From positions 124,001-188,000 of the forward strand of contig JAFKFN010000009.1 of the NCBI GenBank assembly GCA_017308255.1: a stretch of DNA of 64,000 nt. Direction: 5' to 3'. The translations under genes and the position numbers were made by a program. This document shows, in pieces, positions 47,217 through 55,890 of this stretch. The notes beneath the pieces are model-generated. The model saw nothing but the letters and a program-made list of their open reading frames with translations, was not told where the DNA came from and ran no database searches. Positions within the stretch are counted from its first letter, which is position 1. Each line of letters begins with the position of its first letter. The stretch is from Altererythrobacter sp. Lineage in GTDB: Bacteria; Pseudomonadota; Alphaproteobacteria; Sphingomonadales; Sphingomonadaceae.

Positions 47217-47687
47217 TCAAGGGTTGCCCGCACCCCACAGGCGTTCGGCGCGGACCCAGCCCTTGCGGCGTTCCACTTCGAAGCGGCACCAGCCGTCCTC
47301 GCAGTTGCCCAGCGTGCCGACCACGCCGGCTTCCACGCGCCACAGCAGGTCCGCGCCGCTTGCCGCCCCGGCGCGCATGTCCGCCAGCCCCTCGCCGATC
47401 ACGATCGCCCCGCGTTTCGGATTGAGCAGCCGGGCGACGATCCATCCGCGCTCCCCATCCGGGTCTTCCACCAGGCGCCAGCCCTGGCGCACGCGCACCA
47501 CTTTCACCGGCAGGCCCTCCCGCCGATAGACCCAGCTGATGGGATAGGCTTCGCTCGGCCCCACGCGCATGTTGACTTCATCGACGCGCAAGGTCGCCCA
47601 ATAGGGCACCTCGCGGTCCTGCGCGGCGGCGGGGCGGGCCAAGCAGGCCAGGAGCAGGATGAGGAACGAAGCGGCGAGATGACGCAT
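47217..47687 (-). CDS. Secreted bacterial SH3-domain protein
   Basis: 156 residues with a signal peptide (cleavage near AAAQ, residue 22) and two SH3-like repeats: VDEVNMRVGPSEAYPISWVYRREGLPVKV with WRLVEDPDGERGWI, and ADMRAGAASGADLLWRVEAGVVGTL with GWCRFEVERRKGWV. This is the SH3_3/SH3_4 (DUF1058-type) arrangement of periplasmic proteins thought to bind cell wall or proteins. It is convergent with the MFS gene, seven bases apart. The Cys pair NCEDGWC may be a disulfide. Confidence 0.85.
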   Translation of the reverse strand: MRHLAASFLILLLACLARPAAAQDREVPYWATLRVDEVNMRVGPSEAYPISWVYRREGLPVKVVRVRQGWRLVEDPDGERGWIVARLLNPKRGAIVIGEGLADMRAGAASGADLLWRVEAGVVGTLGNCEDGWCRFEVERRKGWVRAERLWGAGNP

Positions 47688-47757
47688 CGTTCCCCATTAA
47701 CAAGGCCAGGCGCCGCGCTTCAACCGGGATTCCGGCGCCAGCGCTCGCTTCGGCCGA

Positions 47758-49164
47758 TCAATCCCCGGTCAAGATCCGGTCGACCAGCTGTTTCACCGTG
47801 GGGGTGAAGTTGTTCGAATAGAACGGGTCCTGCTTGAAGCGTGACGCGGAATGCCCGGCGAACATCAGGTTCTGATTCACGTCACCGCCATGGGCGATGT
47901 CCTGCAGCGTCTTCTGGATGCAGAAGCTGCGCGGATCGGCCAGGCGGCCGGTCGTGTAATCGTCATGGTCCTTCCATGACGAGAACCCGCAATGCGAAAG
48001 GCAGCCCATGCAGGCGGCCTGATCCTCGCGGATGATCGAACGCTCCATCGGGGTGACGAACACCACCGTATCGTCGGGGGTCTTGAGCGCTTCGGTATAG
48101 CCCTCCGCCGCCCAGGCGCGCGCGCGGTCGAGGTCCTTCGGGGCAACCCAGAAGTTCTTGCCCTTCACGCCCACGTCGAGCTGCACGGTGTGCTCGCCGG
48201 CGGGCACGCGCGAATAAGGCACCTGCCGCTCGCTGCGCGCTTCGAGGTTGCGCAGGAAAGGATTGCGCACGGCAGAGCTGTAGAACCCCGTGGGGCTGAA
48301 GCGGTGCAGCAACACGTCGCCCGGCTCCAGCTCGCGCAGCCTGTCCTTCCATCCCTGCGGAATCGGGCTTTCCTCGGTCAGCAGCGGCCGCGTGCCGAAC
48401 TGGAAGGCGATCGTGCCCAGTTCCGGGTTGTCGATCCAGTCGTTCCATTCGCGCAGGAACCAGACCCCGCCGGCCATAATGATCGGCACGTCGTCCGAAA
48501 TGCCTTCGGCGCGCATCGTGTCGCGCACGGCCTTCACCCGCGGATAGGGATCCTCCGGCCTGGTCGGATCTTCCGCGTTGGAAAGGCCGTTATGCCCCCC
48601 GGCCAGCCACGGGTCTTCATAGACCACGGCCGCCATCAGCTCGCTGACCTTGTGATAGGCCCGCTTCCACAAGGCGCGGAATGCCCGGGCGGAACTGATG
48701 ATCGGCAGGTAGTTGACGTTGTAGCGGGCGGCGATCTCGCTCAGCCTGTAAGGCATCCCGGCGCCGCAGGTCACCCCGGAAACCAGGCCGCGGGTCTTTT
48801 CCAGTACGCCTTCCAGCACCTGCTGCGCGCCGCCCATTTCCCACAGCACGTTGATGTTGATCGCCCCCTTGCCGCTGGCGATCTCGTAAGCGCGGCGGAC
48901 TTGCTCCACCGCGCCGTCGATCGCGTAGCGGACCAGCTGCTCGTGCCGTTCCAGCCGGGTGAGCTGGTCATAGACTTGCGGAATGATCCGCCCTTCGGCG
49001 TCATAGCTGTCGGCATTCACGGCACTGACCGTGCCGATGCCGCCCGCCGCCGCCCAGGCGCCGGAGCTCATGTGATTGGTCGCGGAAACCCCCTTGCCGC
49101 CCTCGATCAGCGGCCACACCTCGCGTCCATTGTAAAGAATAGGTCTCACGCCCTTGAATTGCAT
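47758..49164 (-). CDS. Nitronate monooxygenase-family flavoprotein with Cys-rich C-terminal extension
   Basis: 468 residues. The FMN-binding TIM barrel resembles 2-nitropropane dioxygenase/nitronate monooxygenase proteins (ATNHMSSGAWAAAGGIGTVSA at the N-terminus; MAGGVWFLREWNDW and IAFQFGTRPLLTEESP at the phosphate site). A region of about 130 residues after the barrel is unusual and contains CMGCLSHCGF plus SFC, a possible metal or iron-sulfur site near residues 390-425. The substrate is not known and true nitronate activity is unproven. ATG 49164 is 20 bases after the methyltransferase-like gene on the same strand, indicating co-transcription. Confidence 0.8.
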   Translation of the reverse strand: MQFKGVRPILYNGREVWPLIEGGKGVSATNHMSSGAWAAAGGIGTVSAVNADSYDAEGRIIPQVYDQLTRLERHEQLVRYAIDGAVEQVRRAYEIASGKGAININVLWEMGGAQQVLEGVLEKTRGLVSGVTCGAGMPYRLSEIAARYNVNYLPIISSARAFRALWKRAYHKVSELMAAVVYEDPWLAGGHNGLSNAEDPTRPEDPYPRVKAVRDTMRAEGISDDVPIIMAGGVWFLREWNDWIDNPELGTIAFQFGTRPLLTEESPIPQGWKDRLRELEPGDVLLHRFSPTGFYSSAVRNPFLRNLEARSERQVPYSRVPAGEHTVQLDVGVKGKNFWVAPKDLDRARAWAAEGYTEALKTPDDTVVFVTPMERSIIREDQAACMGCLSHCGFSSWKDHDDYTTGRLADPRSFCIQKTLQDIAHGGDVNQNLMFAGHSASRFKQDPFYSNNFTPTVKQLVDRILTGD

Positions 49165-49184
49165 TTGCCGTCCTTACTGGCGCC

Positions 49185-49922
49185 TCATTCGGGCGCGTTC
49201 CCCTTGCTTGGTGCCCGCTCGTTGCAGGGCTGGATATCCTTCGGCTCCGGTCTCGTACCGGTGGCCTCGAATTGCGCATAATAACCCTGGAGTTCGGGCT
49301 TGCGAACAAATTCCACCAGGCGGAATCCCACCGCCTTGAATTCGCAGAACAGCAGTTCGGGCCGGATGCCGTGGTTGTCGGTGGGGCGATCCACGTCCAC
49401 CACGATCACCTGGCCGTGGTCGCGCAAGGCCGGGCGCAGCCGCCAGAGGAAGGCATAAGGCTCGGTGACCTCATGGTACATGTGCACCAGGAACACGCGG
49501 TCGAAGCTGTTGGGCGGCAGGCCAGGGTCATCCTCGGCGCCGAGCTTGATCGAGACATTGTCGAGCCGTTCGCGCTGAACGCGTTCGCCCAGGCGATTGA
49601 GCACGGAGCGATCGATATCCTGGGCAAGCACGCGGCCCTTGCTGCCGACGCGCTCAGCCAGGCGGATGGTATAATAACCCTCCCCCGCGCCGATATCGGC
49701 CACCGTCATGCCCGGCCGGATCTTCGCCAGGTCCATCACCGTGGTGGCTTCGTTGCGATCGTCGCGCTGCTGCTCGGTGGAGAACGCCGTCTCCCCCTGG
49801 ATCGACACCGGCCGATAGGCCCGGGGAAACTCGCGCGAGGTTGCCGGGCGCTCACTGTCGTCCGCCTGCTGGCAGGCGGTAAGCGTCAGCGCCGTCAGGG
49901 CAAGGATGACGAAACGCATCAT
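49185..49922 (-). CDS. Lipoprotein with a SAM-dependent methyltransferase domain
   Basis: 245 residues. The N-terminus MMRFVILALTALTLTACQQ is a lipoprotein signal (Cys at about 17), yet the body is a class I methyltransferase: motif I VADIGAGEGYYTIRLAERV, acidic VLAQDID and a motif IV/post-I region FDRVFLVHMYHEV. Periplasmic lipoproteins of this type occur in proteobacteria; how SAM would be available there is unclear, so the domain may bind another ligand or have lost catalysis. Two consecutive ATG codons (49922 and 49919) are possible starts. It is followed by the nitronate monooxygenase-like gene. Confidence 0.8.
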   Translation of the reverse strand: MMRFVILALTALTLTACQQADDSERPATSREFPRAYRPVSIQGETAFSTEQQRDDRNEATTVMDLAKIRPGMTVADIGAGEGYYTIRLAERVGSKGRVLAQDIDRSVLNRLGERVQRERLDNVSIKLGAEDDPGLPPNSFDRVFLVHMYHEVTEPYAFLWRLRPALRDHGQVIVVDVDRPTDNHGIRPELLFCEFKAVGFRLVEFVRKPELQGYYAQFEATGTRPEPKDIQPCNERAPSKGNAPE

Positions 49923-49983
49923 TGGGCCGCGGCTTAGCCGTTTGCGCGGGCACTGGCAAAGCCGCCGCCCGCTGCGTCCGGGC

Positions 49984-51111
49984 TCAGTCCACATCCTCCA
50001 CCTCGACCGCCTCGCCCGTGACGCGCTGGGCCAGCGCGGCGGCGATGAAGTCGTCGATCTCGCCGTCCAGCACATCGCCGGGGCTGCTGGAGGTGACTCC
50101 GGTGCGGAGGTCCTTCACCATCTGATAGGGCTGCAGCACATAGCTTCTGATCTGCCGCCCCCAGCCGATTTCGGTCTTCGCCTCGTATTCGCCCGCCGTC
50201 ACCGCCTCGCGCTTGGCCAGTTCGGCTTCGTAGAGGCGTGCCTTCAGCATGTTCATGGCCGTGGCGCGGTTCTTGTGCTGGCTGCGGTCGCCCTGGCTGG
50301 CGACCACGATCCCGGTGGGAATATGCGTGATCCGCACCGCGGAATCGGTGGTGTTGATGTGCTGCCCGCCCGCGCCGGACGAACGATAGGTGTCGATCCT
50401 CAGCTCGCTCTCGTTGATCTCGATCTCGATATTGTCGTCGATCACCGGATAGACCCATACCGAGCTGAACGAGGTGTGCCGCCGGGCCGGGCTGTCATAG
50501 GGGCTGATGCGGACAAGGCGGTGAACGCCGCTTTCCGTCTTGGCATAGCCATAGGCGTTCTCGCCCTTGATCAGCAGCGTGGCGGACTTGATCCCCGCCT
50601 GCTCGCCGGCCTGGTATTCGACGACTTCCACCTTGTAGCCCTTGCGCTCGGCCCAGCGGGAATACATCCGCATCAGCATCTCGGCCCAGTCCTGGCTTTC
50701 GGTGCCGCCCGCCCCGGCGTGAATTTCCAGGTAGGTGTCGTTGGCGTCCGCCTCCCCCGCAAGCAGGGCCTGGACCTTGTCGGCATCGGCGCGTTCGGCC
50801 AGCCGGGCCAGCGTCGCCAGGCCCTCGCTGACCACGGCCTCGTCATCCTCGGCCTCGCCCAGTTCGATGAACTCGATCGCATCGGCCATTTCCCGGCCGA
50901 TCTCGTTAACCGTGCCGATCGCGCCGTCCAGCCGGCGCCGCTCGCGCATCACTTCCTCGGCCTTCTTCGGATCGTCCCACAGCTTCGGGTCTTCCACCCG
51001 GGCATTGAGTTCGTCGAGGCGGCGGACCGCGCGATCCCAATCGAGCGAGCGGCGCACCAGCGCCAGCGCTGCCTCGATACGGTCGATATGGGCCTGCCCT
51101 TCGGCACGCAT
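49984..51111 (-). CDS. prfB: Peptide chain release factor 2
   Basis: Terminates translation at UGA and UAA, 375 residues. The GGQ motif is in [12 protein letters not shown], and the stop-recognition tripeptide region reads [16 protein letters not shown], the SPY variant instead of SPF. The full N-terminal domain ([19 protein letters not shown]) is encoded in one uninterrupted frame, so there is no programmed +1 frameshift as in E. coli. Domain 2 and the C-terminal [10 protein letters not shown] helix are normal. It is divided from the methyltransferase gene by about 60 bases and may follow pbp1A and the peroxiredoxin in transcription. Confidence 0.97.
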   Translation of the reverse strand: MRAEGQAHIDRIEAALALVRRSLDWDRAVRRLDELNARVEDPKLWDDPKKAEEVMRERRRLDGAIGTVNEIGREMADAIEFIELGEAEDDEAVVSEGLATLARLAERADADKVQALLAGEADANDTYLEIHAGAGGTESQDWAEMLMRMYSRWAERKGYKVEVVEYQAGEQAGIKSATLLIKGENAYGYAKTESGVHRLVRISPYDSPARRHTSFSSVWVYPVIDDNIEIEINESELRIDTYRSSGAGGQHINTTDSAVRITHIPTGIVVASQGDRSQHKNRATAMNMLKARLYEAELAKREAVTAGEYEAKTEIGWGRQIRSYVLQPYQMVKDLRTGVTSSSPGDVLDGEIDDFIAAALAQRVTGEAVEVEDVD

Positions 51112-51248
51112 GGGAAGTCTCCGTCAGAAAGCGCCGCGCCTAGCGCAGGCGCGCGGATTGGGGAAGTGCCGCTAATCCGAGCGGAGACCACCCGAAAGGC
51201 GATGAAAAGGCGTTGCCGCAACGCTACCCCCCGCTTGAGGGGAGAGGA

Positions 51249-51794
51249 TTACGAGCTGCGCAGCGCCTTGACGGCGGCCAGCGTCTTTTCGACGTGCTCG
51301 TTGAAGTTCAAGTCATCATGGACCATCACGATCCGGCCGCTCGGCGCGATGACATAGGATGTCCGCCCCGTCATCGCATCGTTGCGCTGCCCATTCATCG
51401 ACAGGGCGACATCGAAGGCCTTGATCGTGGCCGGCGTGGCCGTCGCCACCGGGAACTTCCCGGCACATTCCTTGACCGAGAACTCCTTGAGCTGGTCCAG
51501 GTTGTCGCCCGACATGCCGAACACCTGCGCGCCGGCGCGCTTGAAATCGTCGATATGCTGGGCGAACGCATTGGCTTCCATGTTGCAGCCCGGCGTGAAG
51601 GCCTTCGGGAAGAAGTAGAGCACGACCGGCCCCTTCTTCAGCTCGTTCTGCAAGTTGAACGAGAAGGTCTTGCCCGCCAGCGCGCCGGTGGCGGTCAGCG
51701 CGGGGGCGGTGGCGCCTTCGTGCAGCACGGCGGCCGCAGGGGCAGCCACCAGCAGGGCGGCCGCGGAAGCGAGAATAAACGTGGCTCTGGTCAT
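51249..51794 (-). CDS. Exported thioredoxin-like peroxiredoxin (AhpC/TSA, BCP type)
   Basis: 181 residues. A signal peptide (MTRATFILASAAALLVAAPAAA) precedes a peroxiredoxin fold. The peroxidatic Cys is in KAFTPGCNMEANAF near residue 74, and ECAGKF near 111 may carry the resolving Cys. It would reduce peroxides in the periplasm. ATG 51794 is preferred; a long open frame upstream is a shadow of pbp1A. The gene follows pbp1A by about 95 bases on the same strand, so it may be co-transcribed. Confidence 0.9.
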   Translation of the reverse strand: MTRATFILASAAALLVAAPAAAVLHEGATAPALTATGALAGKTFSFNLQNELKKGPVVLYFFPKAFTPGCNMEANAFAQHIDDFKRAGAQVFGMSGDNLDQLKEFSVKECAGKFPVATATPATIKAFDVALSMNGQRNDAMTGRTSYVIAPSGRIVMVHDDLNFNEHVEKTLAAVKALRSS

Positions 51795-51889
51795 CACTGG
51801 TCCACCCCGTATGTCGGCGGAGTCGACGCGCGTACGCGCGGCTCGCACCGTGTTATGCACCCCGCCCCGGACCGAGTCCATATCGCGCC

Positions 51890-54412
51890 TCAGTAGAGGC
51901 CGCCGCTCTCCTCGACGAAGTCTCTCTGCGCCCCGGTGTTCGATTGGGCCGAACCGGTCCCGTCGCCATTCCCGGCGCTGCGGCGCAGCTGCGCCAGTAT
52001 CAGTTCGCGCAACCGGTCGCTTTCCCGCTGCCGGCCGCTGTGGCGGGGCTCGGTATCGGGCTTGAACGCTTCCCAGATCACGCTCGCCAGCGGATCGTCG
52101 GTCGGCCAGGCATCGAAGACGCGGGTGCCCGAACGGCGATCGATGCGCACCATGCGGATGCCGGCCGGGGCCAGGAAAGGCCGCCCTTCCCAACGATCGC
52201 GCGTCGCTTCGACGAACTGCTTGAAGATCGGCGCCGCGGTGTTGCCGCCCTGCACCCAGCCACCCAGATTGCGCGGCTTGTCGAAGCCGATGTAAGTCCC
52301 GGCCACGATATCGGGCGATCCGCCCACGAACCAGGCGTTGGTCGGTCCGCTGGTCGTGCCGGTCTTGCCCGCCAGCGGCAGGCCCAACGAACGCAGCCGC
52401 ACCGCCGTGCCGCGCTGCACGACGCCTTCCATCATGTGAACCACCTGATAGGCCGTGCGCGGGTCGAGCACCTGCACGCCCACTTCCTTCAGCCGGGGCA
52501 TCGGCTTGCCGTCCCACTGCGGCATGTTGCAGGCCGTGCATTCACGCCTGTCGGCGCGCCAGATCACCTTGCCGTGGCGATCCTGCACATAATCGATCAG
52601 CGTCGGCTTGTGCTGCACGCCGTGATTGAACAGCGCGGCATAGGCATCCACCATCTTCATCACGGTGGTGTCCCCCGCCCCCAGGGCGAACGAGGGATAA
52701 TTGTCGTATTTGCCGATCCCCACACGCTCGAACGTGCGGGTGACGTTCTCCATCCCCGCATCCATCGCGATATGCACGGTCATCAGGTTGCGGGACTGTT
52801 CCAGGCCCCAGCGCATCGTGTGCTCGCCGCCGCTGACGCCGCCGAAATTGCGGAAGCATTTCTCGCCCAGATTGGCGCCCTGATAATAGCAATAGGTATC
52901 GTCGGGCACCATGGTCGCCGGGGTCATTCCCTGGTCGAGCCCGGTGGCATAGACGAAGGGTTTGATCGTCGATCCCGGCTGGCGCAGCGCCTGCGTCGCG
53001 CGGTTGAAGTCGGACAGGCGGCTGTCGAACCCGCCCTGCATCGCCAGCACGCGCCCCGTGTGCGGGTCCATCGCCACGAACCCGCCGGAAACCTCTGGCA
53101 CTGTCTTCACCGTCCAGGCATTGCCGGCCGGGGCCACGGCGATCGCATCGCCCACCTTGAGTGCGTCGGGCATGCCCGTCAGCGGCGCCTCGGTGCCATT
53201 GGCGAAACCGATCCGCCCCGACGAACCGGACCGTTCGGTGACCACCCCGATCCGCCAGTTCTGGTAATTGATGCCGAGATAGGCGGAGGCAAGCTGCCCG
53301 GTGAGATTGCCCTTGCTGGGGTCGAGCCGGGCAACCGGGCCATGCCAGCCCCGGCCGGCGGAATAGTTCATGATTCCGGCCCGCAGCGCGTCGCGCCCCG
53401 CCTCCTGCATCTCGGGATCGAGCGAGGTGCGCACCCACAGGCCGCCGGCATAGACGCTGTGCGGGCCGTCCTCGGCCTGCTCGCCATAGCGGGCGATCAA
53501 CTCGCGCCGCACTTCCTCCAGGAAATAGCCGGCATCGACCGATTGCGTATCGTTCTGCTCGGTGGCGAGGCCCAGCGGCTGCGCCTTGGCCGCTTCCGCC
53601 TGCGCCGTGGTGATGTGGCCGTTCTTGACCATGGCGTCGAGCACCCAGTTGCGGCGGGCGATCGCCTGGTCGCGGTAAGTGGCGCGGCTATAGCGTTCCG
53701 GGGCCTTGGGCAGGATTGCCAGGAAGGCCATTTCCGGCAGGCTCAACTCGCCCACGTCCTTGTTGAAATAGGCGCGGCTCGCCGCCTGCACCCCGAAGCT
53801 GCGCCGGCCGAGCGGGATCTGGTTGAGATAGAGCGTGATGATTTCCTGCTTGCTCAGCACCCCTTCGATTCGCCGGGCGAGGATCATTTCCTTGAGCTTG
53901 CGGGTGACCGAGTACTCGTCGCCCACCAGGATGTTCTTGGCCACCTGCTGGGTGATCGTGGAGCCGCCCACCGCGCGCTGGCCGCTGCCGATCTTCCTGA
54001 CATAGTCGATCACCGCGCCGACGAAGCCGCCCAGATCGATCCCGCCGTGGGTCCAGAAGGTCTTGTCCTCCGCCGAGGTATAGGCGTTGATGAGCTGCCT
54101 CGGCATATCCTGGAACTGCAGCTGCACCCGCCGCTCGCGGGCATAGCTGTGGACGATCTCGCCATCGGTGCCGCGCACCATGGTCGGCAACGGCGGCTCG
54201 TAATCGAGCAGCGTGCGCGCGTCGGGCAGGCCGCGGGCCAGCAGCACCCAGCCGACGATCCATACCGCCAGCAGCGCCGCAAGGGCGATCGAGCCCCAGC
54301 GGAACCATCGCTTCTGGCGGAAATTCTCGCGGAACCAGCTGATCGCTCCGCGCGTATCGCGGCGGATACGATACTTGAAGTTCTCGCCCGCGCTCAATTC
54401 GGTGTCGGCCAT
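51890..54412 (-). CDS. mrcA: Penicillin-binding protein 1A, bifunctional peptidoglycan synthase
   Basis: Class A PBP, 840 residues. A cytoplasmic head (1-45) and one TM segment (about 47-68) are followed by the GT51 transglycosylase (SAEDKTFWTHGGIDLGG, GGSTITQQVAKN, EMILARRIE) and an OB-like linker. The transpeptidase has all three motifs: S-T-I-K in RQPGSTIKPFVY, S-R-N in EQSRNLMTV and KTG in LAGKTGTTSG. ATG 54412 (MADTELSAGENFKYRIRR) is preferred to the in-frame ATG at 54445. A Cys pair in RRECTACNMPQ in the transpeptidase could be a disulfide. It polymerises glycan strands and cross-links them, next to the amidase gene. Confidence 0.95.
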   Translation of the reverse strand: MADTELSAGENFKYRIRRDTRGAISWFRENFRQKRWFRWGSIALAALLAVWIVGWVLLARGLPDARTLLDYEPPLPTMVRGTDGEIVHSYARERRVQLQFQDMPRQLINAYTSAEDKTFWTHGGIDLGGFVGAVIDYVRKIGSGQRAVGGSTITQQVAKNILVGDEYSVTRKLKEMILARRIEGVLSKQEIITLYLNQIPLGRRSFGVQAASRAYFNKDVGELSLPEMAFLAILPKAPERYSRATYRDQAIARRNWVLDAMVKNGHITTAQAEAAKAQPLGLATEQNDTQSVDAGYFLEEVRRELIARYGEQAEDGPHSVYAGGLWVRTSLDPEMQEAGRDALRAGIMNYSAGRGWHGPVARLDPSKGNLTGQLASAYLGINYQNWRIGVVTERSGSSGRIGFANGTEAPLTGMPDALKVGDAIAVAPAGNAWTVKTVPEVSGGFVAMDPHTGRVLAMQGGFDSRLSDFNRATQALRQPGSTIKPFVYATGLDQGMTPATMVPDDTYCYYQGANLGEKCFRNFGGVSGGEHTMRWGLEQSRNLMTVHIAMDAGMENVTRTFERVGIGKYDNYPSFALGAGDTTVMKMVDAYAALFNHGVQHKPTLIDYVQDRHGKVIWRADRRECTACNMPQWDGKPMPRLKEVGVQVLDPRTAYQVVHMMEGVVQRGTAVRLRSLGLPLAGKTGTTSGPTNAWFVGGSPDIVAGTYIGFDKPRNLGGWVQGGNTAAPIFKQFVEATRDRWEGRPFLAPAGIRMVRIDRRSGTRVFDAWPTDDPLASVIWEAFKPDTEPRHSGRQRESDRLRELILAQLRRSAGNGDGTGSAQSNTGAQRDFVEESGGLY

Positions 54413-54543
54413 CGTGAGCGCGCCCTTAGCATGGCCATTCCGCAAGACGCCACACCGTTGCGATGGATAGCCTGCCGCAAGGGCGAGATACCTGCTTCAC
54501 CTCCACCTCAGCGGCCGGCCGCGAATTGAAAGCCGCGCGCAGA

Positions 54544-55419
54544 TCACCCTTCCCCCTGCCGCGCGAAATAGACCCGCACCGCGCGCGCCATGGCTTCGGC
54601 GAAGCGCTGCTGCCCTTCGGGGGAAGACAGCCGGTCGGCCTCTTCCGGATTGGAGACGAAGCCGGCCTCGAACAGCACCGAAGGAACATCCGGCGCCCGC
54701 AGCACCGCCAGCGCAGCCGATCGGCTGGCCTGCGGGTGGAACGTCAGCAGGCCCTTGCCTTCGCGCAGGATCAGCCGCGCGAATTCGCCCGACTGCTCCT
54801 GCGTGTGCCGCTGCGACAGCTCGACCAGGATGGCGTTGACGTCGTCATCCCGCCCGGCCAGCGGCACGCCGTTGACCACGTCGGCGCTGTTTTCTCGCGC
54901 CGCCACGCGCGCCGCCGCCTCGCTGGATGCGCGCTCGGACAGGGTATAGACGCTCGCGCCGCTGACTTCGCCCCTGTCACCGGCCGAATCCGCGTGAATC
55001 GACAGGAACAGGTCGGCGCCGAGCTGTCGGGCGATCTCGGCCCGCTCCTCCAGCGCCAGGAAGCGATCGTCGTCGCGAGTCAGCGCCACGCGGATACCGC
55101 CGTCCGCCAGCAGGCGGTCGCGCAGGGCGCGGGCCAGCGCCAGGGCCAGCGTCTTTTCCGGCACCCCTTGCCCGCTCGCCCCCGGATCATGGCCGCCGTG
55201 TCCTGCGTCGATCACCAGCAGCGGGCGCGAGGGATCGGCGGGCCCGAGCACCGGAGGCAATCCCACCGGCTTTCCCGCCTCGGGCAGCTCGATACGGATC
55301 ACATAGCCGCGCCCCAGCACGGGCACGCGCAGTGCCAGGCCCGCGCCGAGCGCATAGAGCGCCGCGAGCAGGACCACAGGCGCAACGAAGACCAGCGCGA
55401 TCTGCAGGCGATAGGGCAT
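54544..55419 (-). CDS. N-acetylmuramoyl-L-alanine amidase (amidase_3)
   Basis: Zinc amidase that removes peptide stems from peptidoglycan during septum cleavage. 291 residues. An N-terminal membrane anchor (about 6-30) precedes the catalytic domain: VIDAGHGGHDPGASG (zinc His), the later LFLSIHADSAGD (zinc His) and VPSVLFEAGFVSNPEEA (catalytic Glu). No AMIN domain or LysM is present, so it is a minimal AmiC-like enzyme. ATG 55419 starts MPYRLQIALVFVAPV; the frame is open further but without family similarity. It is upstream of pbp1A, divergent from rne. Confidence 0.92.
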   Translation of the reverse strand: MPYRLQIALVFVAPVVLLAALYALGAGLALRVPVLGRGYVIRIELPEAGKPVGLPPVLGPADPSRPLLVIDAGHGGHDPGASGQGVPEKTLALALARALRDRLLADGGIRVALTRDDDRFLALEERAEIARQLGADLFLSIHADSAGDRGEVSGASVYTLSERASSEAAARVAARENSADVVNGVPLAGRDDDVNAILVELSQRHTQEQSGEFARLILREGKGLLTFHPQASRSAALAVLRAPDVPSVLFEAGFVSNPEEADRLSSPEGQQRFAEAMARAVRVYFARQGEG

Positions 55420-55890
55420 TCCGGGCGCCCTTGTTCCTCTGATGACCCCGCTCCCATGGTTAACGGCGCGCCGCCGGAAAACCCAAAGGGAAATTTGCGA
55501 AAACACGCAACAAGGTTGCCGAGTGTTTCCCCCGATGCTAGCTAACGGGCAGTTCGGATGCCCTTGTTTCAGCTTGGGCCGTCCGGCTCTACCGGCCCTG
55601 CCCTTTCGCAGGTTCGGCACGCTTACAGGTTGATGCCGCAATGAGAAGCACGAGCCATTTCGCCAACTCGCAGCCCCATGGCTGCGTCGCGGCGGCGGCT
55701 CCAGCGCAGACCGTACCCCTGCGCCTTCCCCTTGCGGGAGACACGATCCGCGGCGCCCCCAGCGGCGCTTCCAGACTTGGCGACCTCGGATGCTTCCGGG
55801 GCGCAATCCACACAGAACGGCGCGTTCCGGCTCCTGTCGCGGTCCTTCGGGACCGGGGCATGAACGCCGCCCGCGCCTGGAGACTATTCA
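55420..55890 (+). promoter_or_regulatory. Long leader region of rne
   Basis: 471 bases between the divergent amidase and rne starts with no convincing ORF. A possible promoter is TTGCCG (55516-55521) and TAGCTA (55539-55544) with 17 bases between, which would give a leader of about 340 bases. CGGTCCTTCGGGACCG (55840-55855) is a perfect six-pair stem with a UUCG tetraloop, 35 bases before the ATG. RNase E regulates its own mRNA through the 5' leader in gammaproteobacteria; a similar role here is inference. Confidence 0.45.

Noticed and set aside
49984-51111. Programmed frameshift in prfB
   Set aside because: The full RF2 sequence is encoded in one frame without an internal stop, so the E. coli-type frameshift is absent.
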